A DNA stretch of 64,000 bases, from assembly GCF_028453695.1 (NCBI RefSeq), contig NC_135772.1:14260001-14324000 (forward strand), given 5' to 3'. Each line of letters begins with the position of its first letter. The stretch's first letter is position 1. Positions 11,949 through 24,102 of the stretch are shown in pieces. Both the position numbers and the translations under genes were made by a program. This stretch comes from Augochlora pura. Lineage: Eukaryota; Arthropoda; Insecta; Hymenoptera; Halictidae. The notes beneath the pieces were generated by a model. The model saw nothing but the letters and a program-made list of their open reading frames with translations, had not been told where the DNA came from and ran no database searches.

Positions 11949-12120
11949 CACATTGAAGGTCGCGTTAAAGAAAATTAAATTTTAATTTGATTGAATAAAA
12001 TATTTGGATTTTATTTAATTCTCTTTAACTCGGCCTTCAATGCGTGACATTCAGCATTAATTTGACATAAATTTTAATTTAATTGAATGAAATATTTGGA
12101 TTTTATTTATGTCAAATTAA
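11949..12120. repeat. two adjacent hairpins with different stems and the same loop core
   Basis: Hairpin 1: an imperfect stem of about 33 bp, left arm about 11948-11980 pairing with about 12013-12045 (shared word CATTGAAGG and its complement). Hairpin 2: a perfect 15-bp stem, TTAATTTGACATAAA at 12057-12071 with its complement at 12106-12120. The segment enclosed by each stem is nearly the same 37-mer (11979-12015 and 12072-12108, two differences), in the same orientation. The stems are unrelated in sequence. See findings. Confidence 0.85.
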
Positions 12121-15100
12121 TTAAAATAATATCAATAGAATACATTTTCTTAATAATGTAATCATGATTAGTCAGTTATTATACAGAAAATGTTCTAATA
12201 TAGTCAGCATTTATTGATGGTTGCTTAAACTTTGAAGAAAATAATAATTCAGAGCAAATTCATTCCCGACAGTAAATAGTAAATCATCGTTTCGAAGGAT
12301 CCTAGATTTATAAGCTTGCCTTCAATGTGAAATTATAAGCTGTAGAATATGAAACGTGCTTTTTAGACTTTTTATCGTATTTTTACATTTTTATTCTTTT
12401 CGCCATGAAAAAACGGAATTTCATTGCACGATTCGGTTTCAATTAGCACTGTTTAATAGTCTCGCGATGCGGCGACGTTTATTTTCGGGGAGGGCTGAGG
12501 AACGTAATCATTTTATTAGAGGCACGAACGATTAGCGCGGCACTTAGAGTTCGCTCAAAATGCAAACCATTGGGGACACAAATTACTCGATGAATCGGCC
12601 GACTTTGTGAGCCACGTGTAAACTGCCGGGCTCGTAAACCTACCATTACAACACTTTACATTTAGTGCCTTCCCATAAACATTTACATTTATATCGCGCT
12701 TTTCGGGCGGGTACGACGAAATTTAGCTCCGTATAACAAGCGCGCGGAGTGCACTTCCCTATAAATATGTGGTGATACAATATTAATTACAAAAATGCAA
12801 AATTGTCCAGGTTATTCCGCGTTTTATGCTTTCCGGTTTTAGCAAACTAAATTGTACCGTTAAAGGATGAACTATCGTTTTATACGTAGAGTATGAAATA
12901 AAAAGGAACGCACATTGTTACTAACATTATTGTTACAATACACTCTCGAATTTAATTTTTTATGCGATATTGTACAAAATTGGTTTTACTTTTCACCAAG
13001 CGAATAGTATAATTTATTATAAATCTAACAATGAATATTTCATCGTTATTGTCCATATAATTGCGTATAACAATAAATGCTATTTACTGAATCTTTCGAG
13101 TCAGCAGCCCCTAAGTTTTAAATTGAATAAATTATTCAAGCAACGATAAATCATTTTATTCATTGAGACAAAGTTTATCGTTTGTCTGATTACAGTTAAA
13201 AGTTATAAATATTGTAATTATTCCGTGGAAATTGGTGCAAAGAAGCACGTATTCCCCAATGGCGTCGCTCGTCCCCGACCACCAAATTAAAGTACACGTT
13301 ATAATTTGGTCGTAGGTCGCGCGACCGCTTCCAATCAAGGTTCCTTAGGAGAGACTAATCGAAATTAATAGTCAGTTGCCACTCCTCCGCATCTAGGCGA
13401 TATCTTCTGGAGACGGCACGAGATTGGATGTGTCGGCAATAAATAGACGATTGAACCGTAGGCTTCGCGTTGGACAGCGGAAGGGATATGAAATTAATAC
13501 AACTCCATCCTGCGGACCTGTCATGGAAGGCGCTCCTGCCTTCGGATAGGTATTTCTGGCATCCTTAGGCTTCTCGACCGTAAGGACCCTCCGATGTGAA
13601 TATCAAGGAAATTAGAGACGCTAGCAGATAGGCCTGAATTATCGACGGTTCGACGAATCGCCGCTTCTTGGCCATCGGGATTTAGTTTTGGGAAATGATT
13701 ACATCTGCTATTTATGGCTGCGCGTTTCCTTATGCCCTCCCTGTAACTAATTTCAATTTACACGTCGACTGCCGATGCAGCAATCTCCGCGGCATCTTAA
13801 AATCAAAGTAACTCGTTTAACGAGATCGCAATTGAAAAACTTTCTGCATACTGGACTGCGGATAATTTGCAGATATTTGTTAAAATAAACATTTTTGTAT
13901 CGCATCGTGTAATGAAATTTCCTTTTTATTTTAACTGTTAGAAGACAATTCTTCGAAACTGGAAAACTGCCTAAACGTTCGCACAATGTTGAGTACACAT
14001 TCAACCTTGTATTTTGCAGATTTAATCCGGTGCAATATGTTAACATAAAAAGAAATTTTCATATTTAGGTAACGAAGTTTGATTTCAATTCTTGAACAAT
14101 ATAGCTTTTGTAGTGTCAAACTGTAGGCTCTACTCATTTCAATTGTCACGTTTTTGTAAATTCATTATTTATTTCTGTCGAATTTTCAGCAATCAGTTCT
14201 TAAGCAATATCCTGTGCGCGGTTAATTTTTTCTTTTATAAAAAATATCGATGTTGAATAGAAAACGCTGATTTAAATATTCAAACTTATGCATGGTGGAA
14301 CGGAAACTTCAGTTCTAAAAACGAACGTCTGAAGTTCGAGTTTGTAATGAGATTGATACAATTTAGTGGGTACATCGAAGCGGAGAAGTGTCGCGAGTTT
14401 ATACGAGTTAACTTTGCATTCGGTCTAGGTAGTGGGTTCGACACTGTCGTCTCGGTTTTAGGTACTCTTATTGATTAGCCACAGAAATTTGACAGCCTCG
14501 TGATCGGAGGCATTACCGCAAAATGGATTAAACGCATTTGGAAGTCGTACTCACTTCGATGAACTGACACATGTATAGCAATTGCGTTTATATTGCTCGG
14601 GCATCTCTTTTATTTTATTTTCTGCTTGGGGAAAATTGAGCATTTTTTCGTAGCATTGTCTACTACCATATACACGTATCAACCACGATTGGTAATGTTT
14701 TCGCGTTAGTTACATTGTTAGTAATGTTTCAGTCATCGAAACGGTGATTTTGTTATTACTTAGTCTCTATGAATATAAGTAAAAAATAATTGAACAGAAT
14801 TAATTATTCAATAATTAGACAGAACTAAGGAAAATATGCTAAGAAAATAAGGAAAATAATGGAAGCAATGATACGAAGAAAATATTTATAAATGGGTGGA
14901 CTATTGCATCCTTTTGTGAATAATAGTTTTTATAGATATTTATTTATCCTCCTCAAATGGATTGACAAGAGGATAAGAATCTTATTAATCATTGGTTGTA
15001 TTATACAATATTTTTATATTTTTTATATAAAATAAGATACGTTATATACATTTCAATGTAAACGAGTACCAAGCAGAGTCGTTTGATCCAAAACACATCC

Positions 15101-16306
15101 GTGGGTATCTCAAAGAGTTTACGGAGTTTAGGGAAATAATCGAAGAATATTGAATGGAATATGAAATTCATATCGCATCTTTAGTAACGCAAGTGCTGAT
15201 TGATCGTAGCAATGGTCCGGAGTGGTTCGGTCAATAGTTGGGAATTTCGAGGGTGCTCTAACTCTGTTCGGGGCAGGGACAAGAAAGATAACTTTGTAGA
15301 GAGGGTAAGACGCGGCTTGCTGGGGGTTGATTGGGTGACCCCTCACCATCTCGGTTTTCCCCGTGTGGGCATCACCCTCTCTATTCAGCATCCCGCTTTC
15401 TCTGCGATCAAAACGATTTCGCCCTCCTACTTACTATGCGATGAAAAAGTATGGCCGACTAAATACGATTTTTTGGGGGGGCACGAGTCCATCGTCCTAG
15501 GTGGAGTACAGATCTAGAGCCATATGCTGGACAGTTAGTCGTGAAAAATATTTTCGCACCGCGAAACGAGAATCTCATTTTAAAATGTTATTTTTACAAA
15601 CCTTTCGACTACAAACAGCAACATATGGAAATAATGTGAGCATGCACTTGTGTTTCCCGCCGCTAACATGATTAGGGACGATAATGTGAGAAATTGATGA
15701 TGTTTATATCTTCGTCTTGACGAGGAGGGAGACATTCCCTCAGATTACACGATTTGTAGCAGCGACTGTAGAGTTGTAAATATTTCATGTGCTCTTGAAA
15801 AGAGGTAGTTTGCAGTGGGTAATTTAACTCGATTAGCCTTCGGCTTCTCAAGTACTTCAATTGGAAAGATTGAGGTATTTTTTTGCTGCCAGATCATGCT
15901 CCGTGCATTGAATGCTGGAAATAAGGGAACTTGTTAAGAGAATTGCAAGCTTTCTGTTCGTTGAATATGTTATTACTGCGCACGGCGACGAATTCAATTT
16001 ATCGGCGTTAGAGGTTTTAAATTTGCTCGGAACGGGAAGAAAGCGCGTGCAATTTCATTTTTTCCTGCACGCCACGAAGATATATTGACGCGAGGGCTCC
16101 GGATCGAGAGGGCATTGATTGCCTCTGAATGGAGAAGTCGAGGAACTGGATTGGTCACTTATTACGGGATAAGAATTACAAAAGAGACTTGACGAGGTTT
16201 AATCGCGCATAAGTGGAAGATTTGTTGGTGAATAGAACGTTTCCGTAATTTGCCAATAAAAATGCGAGGTCGTCGTTGTACCCTTGATACTTCAAGAATT
16301 TATTTA
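12121..16306. other. intergenic region, no gene recognised
   Basis: AT-rich with a GC-richer patch at 13240-13760. A 9-bp inverted repeat (ACCAAATTA and its complement, near 13281-13310) is the only local structure noted. No frame shows a recognisable domain. Confidence 0.4.
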
Positions 16307-16822
16307 CAGTGGCGGACATATATTTAAGGCTGCTTGGAAAAACGATGTAACTTTTTTAAAACTGGATGAAATGACTTGAACTTTTTTTAGTTGAGAAAGG
16401 TACCAGTCCACTAGACAGTGATTCCAATACTTTTTTAGAAATTTGTTATTAATTGGAATAACAACAAAAATAGAAAACTCATGCTATCAAACTTTGTTAT
16501 CTGAGTCGGAACAAGATTGTGATTTTCGCGTACTTTAATTGTTTACAGCTCCTGACTAGACAATCGATTTCGATCCAATTTTATACATATAAATTACCGA
16601 GAGCCACAAAATGCATTCTTTAAATTTTTGTTACAGGCTCGGGTAAAAAAGTTCAATTTTTTTTATCGTTCCAAGTAATAGTCAAATTTTAAAGAAGTAT
16701 TGGAGCCGTTGTCTAGCAGACTGGTTCCTCTCTCATCGTCTAAAAGAAATTCGCGTCATTTAGTCCAGTTTAAAAAAAGTTATACCGTTTCTCAAGTGGT
16801 TTTAAATATATATCCATCACTG
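16307..16822. mobile_element. non-autonomous foldback DNA transposon, Tc1/mariner-type ends
   Basis: The 516-bp element starts CAGTGGCGGACATATATTTA and ends with the diverged complement (TATATATCCATCACTG). It is flanked on both sides by TA (16305-16306 and 16823-16824), the target duplication expected of the Tc1/mariner superfamily. The inverted repeats are very long: pairing can be followed for roughly 180-190 bp inward on each side (for example GGTACCAGTCCACTAGACA near 16400 against its complement near 16715), leaving a short unpaired centre. There is no coding capacity. Arms are roughly 75-80% matched by eye, so this is an old copy. Confidence 0.85.
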
Positions 16823-19405
16823 TACATACTTTAGATTATTTCATTTTAATAAATGTGAGATTTAATTGAAGACTGGATAAGTGTCAGCTGTTTTGATAAG
16901 GATATGACAGAGATAACGTAACCTCGATTCCAATGAATTAATTAAGATGGTGTTTATAATATTTTCGGTAAATCAATTATATTTTTCAATTACTATTTGA
17001 ACCGATCAATATATATTAAAATTCAATCCTCGCATCCGATGTAATTCTTATTAGAGTAATTATCTATCTTAGTTTTATTATTAAGCAAAATAGCTGAAGC
17101 CGTTAACAAAACGTTTAAAACTTTAATACATAATGAACCTTTTTTCGCATTATTAATATCTGTTTCGAAAACAAATATTTTGTGTCCTATAATACGGTGT
17201 TAATAGTACTCGTGAGCAGACATTCTCTAGCACAAAATAATTAGAGGATGCGTATGTTGATACTAATTTATCATTTCCCAAAGCAAATATTAATACTTTT
17301 ATTCGATACATTAAATACGTTCAACAATAAATTTCACCAGCCAAGAGCAAGTACAACTTCCAAGAGCTCCCGACGAGTTTCGCGTATTTTAAACCAGACC
17401 GAGGCACTTGTAAGATAAAAATGCGCGCGTTGGATTCGAGAGAATTAATTGTCCGATACCGTAGATATGTTCCATTGTAACGAGGACTTGGCGGCAAGGT
17501 AAAGTTTGTCCAAAGTTTAAGGAGTATCGGTGCAGTCGGGCTGAAGCATCGAGATCTCTCGGTACAGAACAATAGTACACCCTGAATTCCCTTCTTAGAT
17601 AGCATCTGTATCGAGGATTCGGGGTGCAGAAGAGAATCGGTGGGAAGGTCCAGGAACCCATTCCCAGACTGTCTCGGAGCGCCTACCATCTTAACAGCCA
17701 TATTGAATTATGGTTATTACGATGTCCTGTCCTTACGATATTTCGAACCCTTTGAAGTCGCGGGAAATTGGACCCTCGGTAGGGACCGCGTCTTTTTCAA
17801 TTCGAGCAACTAGGGGCGATCGAAGTTTACCAAGAAAAATCCTATTTACTCTAACCTTGATTAACAAGATTATTCGTTAATCAATAAAGTTCGTTAAGTT
17901 AAAGACACCGTTATTTGTATCTAAAATTCGAATCTCTACGGATAATTTTCCTTAGTACCTTGAAAGTAACAGACATTCAGCAAAATTGAATAAAGAGTTT
18001 TAGATGCGTTCTAATTTTCAAGTAGCCACTTTAAATTATTATCTATTCAAAACGTACCGTTATTTCTCTTTTTGATACGTTGAGCTAAAGTCAGACAGAT
18101 GTTTCAGTAGCTGCTACGATCCGTGCTATCTAATTAAGTTTCTACCTGCAAACATCCATGTCTAGAAACATGAAAGTATTTTACGCGGACCCAGATCCTA
18201 TTAAAACGATGAACAACCGCTGGTTTCCAGTTCATTCTTTTCAGTTAAAAGTCAACGAAACGCGAGGACAACCCGCGACCGTCAGGGTTCACGCGTCGGA
18301 TCGTCCGCAACGCGATAGGCTGCGCAGACGTTCCCCGCCCAGCCGCGATACCAATTATGAAAATCTGTAATTTGCGGGGTGTACACCCCTTGGTCAGACG
18401 CCGGCCAGGAATCTCGTGGGTGCGATCACTCAAGTGAGGATATCTTGATGCAGACGGTCACGATATCGACAGTGCATCCCTTAGGCCCGGCCCGGAACTC
18501 TCCTTATCCTCCTTCCTGCGTACCTCCGAATAACCTTAGTTACTTTGCTTGACTGTTAGGTTGCTGAAGCTAGCGCACGGCCGAAGTACGAAACTCTCGG
18601 TTCCTAGGAGAGTCCTAGGTAATCACCGAACTTCGTCGCTCCCTCAGGAACCGGCCACGGCGTATCACCCCGGCTCCTCCGCCCCCGTCGACCTCCAGCC
18701 CCCCACCTCCTTTCCCCTGCCGCCCACCGCCGCCCTCATCGCCCTCGCCTCCTCTTTCACCGAACGGTAGTAGGAGCCGATATAACTTTGTTCCTGGGGG
18801 TGCAGTACCGTTCCACAAGCCGAGGCTACTTCATAGCTATCGTACGCCGTTGGCTCGCCTCATGGCGAACGGTTTGCGGACTTGCGATGAGCATCGCTGC
18901 GGTTTCCTGTGGCTTATGATTAAACGGTCTGCTCGGACCCTCTTTGTCCCCACTTTTCTTCAAACGATCCTTACCGGTGCCTAATTTTTCAGGTGCACCG
19001 GCTTCCCGAGAAGTTTCACTCGGTAGAAGACGTTCGACGAACTACTTGTTTTGCTACTTTATCGATGACGAATGTTAGTTAAACGATGTTTCACCGTTGC
19101 TACGCTTCAGAAGCGTGTCATTCTTAACCCTTCGCTGTCACACTTCTCACGCGAAACACATATGTCATATTGGGTTAATCACTTTACGTTTGCAAATAAC
19201 TGTTATTTAAAAATTAATAGTAACATTGAGACCAACGAATTTGAGAATGTAATTTGAACATTTTAGAATATCATTTCCTTTATTAGAACTCGATATCTCA
19301 CTTCCTGGAATACTGATTTAATTGTGGATTTCTTCCTTCTCACGATAATATCACTGTTTCAAAGGAAATATGGTTCATTTTCGTCCAGTGTGATAGCGGA
19401 GCGTT
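16823..19405. other. intergenic region up to assembly gap, no gene recognised
   Basis: AT-rich to about 17.3 kb, then mixed, with a GC-rich, CCTCC-rich patch at 18480-18780. Open frames here (up to 126 codons on the minus strand near 17.5 kb) carry no recognisable domains. A 55-bp stretch bounded by TTAACCC and GGGTTAA lies at 19124-19178. Confidence 0.4.
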
Positions 19406-19505
19406 NNNNNNNNNNNNNNNNNNNNNNNNNNNNNNNNNNNNNNNNNNNNNNNNNNNNNNNNNNNNNNNNNNNNNNNNNNNNNNNNNNNNNNNNNNNNNNN
19501 NNNNN
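19406..19505. other. assembly gap (100 N)
   Basis: Run of exactly 100 N, the usual placeholder for a gap of unknown size, followed at once by an A-rich GAAAGAGGAG tract. The frames that span it are artefacts. Confidence 0.99.
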
Positions 19506-21600
19506 AAAAAAAAGAAAGAGGAGAACTACTCCCGGGTTGACCATCTAAAACTTGAATTGACCGCCTCGGAGACCGAACTCTCGGAACAGAAAATTAGAGA
19601 ACGATTCTTTCGTCGTCGATAAAATACGCATTTAAATTAGAGTCTTGCGTAACGATGAAGTGACCCTACCGACATATTCTAGTTCACAGTTTTATAATTA
19701 CTGCAGTAATTACTTGCAAAAGTTTTAAGAAGCTTATGAAAAAAATAGTTTATTTTTTGTTTCATAATACCATCTATAGGATTTCTTGCACTCGTCATGA
19801 AAGGACGGCAAATTTTTGTTTAATGACGAGGATAACCGTTTTGGAGAAAAAATATTGGCGTTTGCTGTTTAAAACGAAATTTTTGTGATACAAAATGTGC
19901 TGGGAAAACGTTCAATTTTCAACAATCCTAATGTCTTCCATTTCACCTACTCGGCTTTGTCATAGATGCATAAAATATTGATTACTTATTTCGTTTACGA
20001 ATTAATTAAATTTAGACTACTATAAATAACGCTAACGAATTTCTAATCGATTCATTGGAACCATCTTTTTTCGATTATACTCGAAACCAATTTATTTCGT
20101 TCTTTTTGGAAAATGTAAAAATTTTAAACTTCTTACAGTTTCAGGTTTAGTTTATTTATATCCAGAATTTGTAGTGCAAAGTTTGTTGAGAATCTGTTTG
20201 ATCTCGTGAAAAATAGAAATAGCTCACAAATTCCGTAATAAATTGAATTAACCAAGATATTATCACGAGTTGTATAGTTTAAGGAATTTTCGGATAAAAG
20301 AAATATTAGCGTTCGTCGTATATCCATTAGAATATTTTTATTTGGTCATAGTGATAATAAATATAAAATATTACATTCCGATTGATTTATGTTTAGCTTT
20401 GAATATAAATTCACGAATACAAGAGATCTTTGAGCCTTGCTGACTTGCAAAACATGTTGTAACTTCGTCAATTTCGGATATGCACCGATGAAAATTACGG
20501 GCCGTATATACAAAAGAGCGTGGAATTTAATTAAGCTTTTCCTCGAAGAGAGCCACGAACATGCCTAAGTATTTCTTGCAATTCTATCATCTTGGAAGTT
20601 CCACGGCACATAACATAGTATATGTTTGTAACATAAAAGCTTTAATGGCGGAACAAATTGATTCGTAAATAGTTTCCAATATTCCCCCGAGGTTTTCATT
20701 CGTATCTAGGCATAGAGTAAAACTGCATTCCCGCGGCTGCTTGCACATGAATATTCGATGAGGAACTTAAGTGTTCGCGGGCTGACAATTGGCACTCGAT
20801 GAACAAGTTGTGCGCAGAAATGCGCGCGCGTTACTCATAAATATTAATTAACAGGCTCCTAGTGGACGCGCTCGTGTGCGCGGTCAAAACCGTGCATTTA
20901 TGTGAATGTTTTAACTCCCGTTCTCACGCTGTTCCATTAGTCAATTCTCAAAAACATTTCCAGTTTCTCTAGAAAACAATCTCGGGTCGTTCTTCGTACT
21001 TTTACACAAGATCACCGACTCTGCGGTTTCACGTAATAGATTAGGTTCAAAACGCGACTAATTAAAGAACCGTTGTTGTTATCAGAAGACACGATCTATC
21101 AAGAAGTATAGTTGCATTTTGCTTCGGATCCTTGACTTTAAGAATATGTAAAAAGAGTATAGACTGTAGATACATTGACTGTATATTGTCATTATTGACA
21201 GACTAAAACTAAAAAGAAAATTCTTAAAAACTTTTCAGGAATGTATATACCCAACAATTTACATACGCAATTTTCGAGTCACACAAAGGTACATAGCTGT
21301 GCGAAGCTGCAACAAAAAGAGAAGCACTGTTGTCTTTCCAATAGTTTCTAAAATCATTCGAATAACGTTCACGTTTCCACGTGGAGACCATTTTTTGAAC
21401 AAAACATTTCCCGTTAAAATGAAATTTTTCAAAAACAAAAGTCCGACGAAAAGTGTAACGACTTCCGCGTTCCACGTATCGCAAGCCTCGCGTTATCAAG
21501 CCGCGAAGAAAATTGTGAAAACGCGTCGGGCAGTGTGATTACTCGGCGAAAGCATTCTCACGGTATCCCGCGATAATTCCGGCAACAGGATTCGACTCGA
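19506..21600. other. AT-rich intergenic region, no gene recognised
   Basis: No coding frame, RNA gene or convincing repeat found. Confidence 0.4.
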
Positions 21601-21957
21601 CGGTGTTCCAATTACGATCGGAAAAGGAAGAAGAAGAATCGAAGTACGTTCAGCCCCCCCCTCCTCCATACCGCTGTCGTTCTGGTACAGATCCACGAGC
21701 CACAAAAGCCTGTCGCGAACTAATATTTGACGGGAGAAGGGGTGAGGGGGTGCCGTGGCGGGGTGCAGCTTTCCAAAGAAATTCCGAGGTGCAAAGCGAA
21801 TCCAACGCAAACCGTTTGAATGAAGTTGCCTTTTTGTTATACTTTACCACCTGTCGCGTGTGTGCGCAGGGTGGGTGGGTGGTTGGTGTGGGTCTAGGAA
21901 GAGGAGCGAAAGAGGAGGCGCGAAGATGAGAGTGGGACAAAGACGTGATCGCTGAAA

Positions 21958-22015
21958 AATAGAGATAGAGGAGGAGAGAAAGACAGAGAGGGAGAGAGAA
22001 AGAGAGCAGAGAGAA

Positions 22016-22046
<31 letters not shown>

Positions 22047-22115
22047 GGGAGAGAGAGAGACGTAGGATGGGAGAAAGAGAAGAAGAGGGGAAGAACGACA
22101 GAGGGAGAAAACGGT
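21958..22115 (+). repeat. GA-rich purine tract with (GA)n core
   Basis: Nearly pure purine on the plus strand, with an uninterrupted GA dinucleotide core at about 22024-22047 and GGGA variants around it. It sits in a CpG-rich island (about 21.6-22.35 kb). Such tracts bind GAGA-type factors in insects. The serine- and leucine-rich frames on the other strand (up to 180 codons) are translations of this repeat. Confidence 0.9.
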
Positions 22116-22918
22116 TGCGGGGGATGCGGAAAGGTGTGTGGGGGGGAGTGAAAGAGAATGGGTAGCGGGTTAGAGGGTGAACGGAGGAACATGTGGTTCT
22201 ATTTGTAAAAACAAAGTTTGCGCGGGACAAACACGGGCAGACAGTGGCGGGCCTAGTCGGGGTACAGGTAAAAGCGCAACAAAGACTCGATTGCGTTCCA
22301 TTTCACTCCCTCCGATTCCTTTTTCCCCGGGTTTCCGGTGCCGCGTTCCGCATTCGCTCGCACCACCTCCGAGTATGATGTCTGTTGACTGATCTCCAAC
22401 CAGAGAACTTCTTAATTAACTCTTCGAGTACCGCGTTAAGAAGTCAAGGGGACATCGCAGCAACAATGCCGGCGCATGCGGCCTTCGGCGACATGTTTTT
22501 CAACCAGAACAAATTGGCGGGGTCATCCTAGTTCTGCAAAGGGCTGTTCTAGGTTATACTTAAATAGTTAACGTAATTGCTATCATGACAGTTTATTGTC
22601 TTGTGATTGTTTTCGTAAATGATTGAAACGTCAATGAAACGTAATCACAGCGATCGTGATCATTAATTAATTAATCATTTCTAAATTAAGGCGTGAATAT
22701 TTAATGATCTACAATCATTAATTAATAGTCAGTAATGAAGATTCTAGAAAAACTGGCTGCATGTTATGCCTACAAAGCTGAACAGTGATTCTTTTCTTAA
22801 ATGATGGCTGTTAGAGGACTATGGAAATGTTTCCTACAAATAAACAAAATAAAAGAATTCCTTTCATCAAAATATAAACAAAATAAAAGGATAAAGGTAT
22901 TTAGTACATCTTATTCGA

Positions 22919-23002
22919 TAATATAAAGTAAATTATGCCCGAAAACACACTAATGACACGGCAACTGATACACCCCACAGTAACCGGCTCCATTACTCTA
23001 CT
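22919..23002 (+). repeat. diverged interspersed repeat, copy A
   Basis: Shares an alignable segment of about 90 bp with 34306-34399. The best-kept part ends GTAACCGGCTCCATTACTC here and GTAATCGGTTCCATTACTC there. Family not recognised. Confidence 0.6.
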
Positions 23003-23364
23003 ATTTACATGTTTGTGATCGATGACAAATGTGTCGAAATGACCCGAAGTACGGATGGGGTTTTAAGTAAATATGTATCCGCGCTGAAAATATAAATGCA
23101 CGCGTTCAAAGCGCCCCATTTTCACAAGAATATGAAAAGACGTATCTATTTGTTTAAGTCGAAGAAAATATTGAAATAGGCAACCGGCTGTATGGACGCT
23201 CGTGGAAGAGCAGACGAGGTGATCAGAATTACGAAGAAGTATTTTGTCAGCGTTCAGTTATACGATCGATGACTCGAGACACCGGTATCTTTAGTAGCCG
23301 CGTGAAAATGGGGAAAAGGAGATACCGTTAACGGAAGTGGCGGTGGGCGAGCAGGGGAACCGGT

Positions 23365-23376
23365 GGGGGGGGGGGG
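23365..23376 (+). repeat. G12 homopolymer
   Basis: Run of 12 G at the left edge of a GC-rich island that continues with GGTGG and GACGGTG repeats (23400-23460). Confidence 0.9.
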
Positions 23377-23565
23377 ATGCTTGGTGTTGGAGGACGCGAG
23401 CGCGGAGACGATGGTAGTGGCGGTTGACGGTGGTCGACGGTGGTTGACGGTGGTGGTGTATGCCGCGACAAATATTTACCTGTCAACACAGAGAGGCTCG
23501 CACTACCAACCCGCTCCATCCCTTCGCCGCAAACGACATGCATATCCAAGCGAACGTTTGATGGC

Positions 23566-23681
23566 CGAACGAGAGAAAGAGAAGGAAAGGGATAGAGAAA
23601 AAGCAAGAGGGGGAGAAGAGGGCGGGGTGGGGAAGGAGAGAGGGAGAGAGAGAGGGAGAGAGAGAGAGAGAGAGAGAGAGG
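23566..23681 (+). repeat. GA-rich purine tract with (GA)n core
   Basis: Purine-rich plus strand with GAGAAAGAGAAGG units and a (GA)n core at about 23654-23681. The second of several GAGA-type tracts in this half of the window. Confidence 0.9.
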
Positions 23682-23932
23682 TCGTACGTCGCGAAGGGAG
23701 CCAAACGAATCATAAAAGCGGCCGATTGAGAGACAAAGCGGGACGAGGAAGGCAATGACACGCGATAAGAACCGAGAACTTGATTTTCGCGCGATCATCC
23801 CGCGCACTGTCAACGCGACACTCGTCGGGGGTTGATCGAGCGACTTGTATACAGTTCTTCGTGACTCAAAGGGTGGTTGAAGCGGCTTGATTTCTTAAGA
23901 GCGACCATTTTGAACAGGCACAGACAATCGTG

Positions 23933-24102
23933 TTGCCGTCTTTAAACGTTATTGTTGTATAAAATAATATTGAGCAATCCTGTTGTCCAATTTTGACATT
24001 AAGCGGCAATCTCGTTCACTTCGAATGTTATTGTTATTTATATTAATATTGGACAATAATGTTGTCCCCTTAAATGTCATTGTGATATTTGTAATAATAT
24101 AA
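23933..24102 (+). repeat. degenerate tandem repeat, about 49-bp unit
   Basis: Recurring segments of the type GACAAT..TGTTGTCC followed by AA(C/T)GTTATTGTTATTTAT and ATAATATT begin at about 23933, 23982, 24023 (partial) and 24052, with an unrelated-looking insert at about 24000-24022. Highly diverged; no coding potential. Confidence 0.5.

Noticed and set aside
14380..14455. GGTTCGA-type words that might be tRNA B boxes (also near 2080 and 17740)
   Set aside because: No acceptor stem, A box or cloverleaf could be drawn around them. No tRNA, rRNA or known miRNA was recognised in the window.
15297..15312. 16-mer shared with 55429-55444 (contains AGGGTAAGA, donor-like)
   Set aside because: One such match is expected by chance in 64 kb, and the flanks do not align.
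21650..22192. 180-codon minus frame rich in LSLSLSL
   Set aside because: It is the (GA)n microsatellite read on the other strand.
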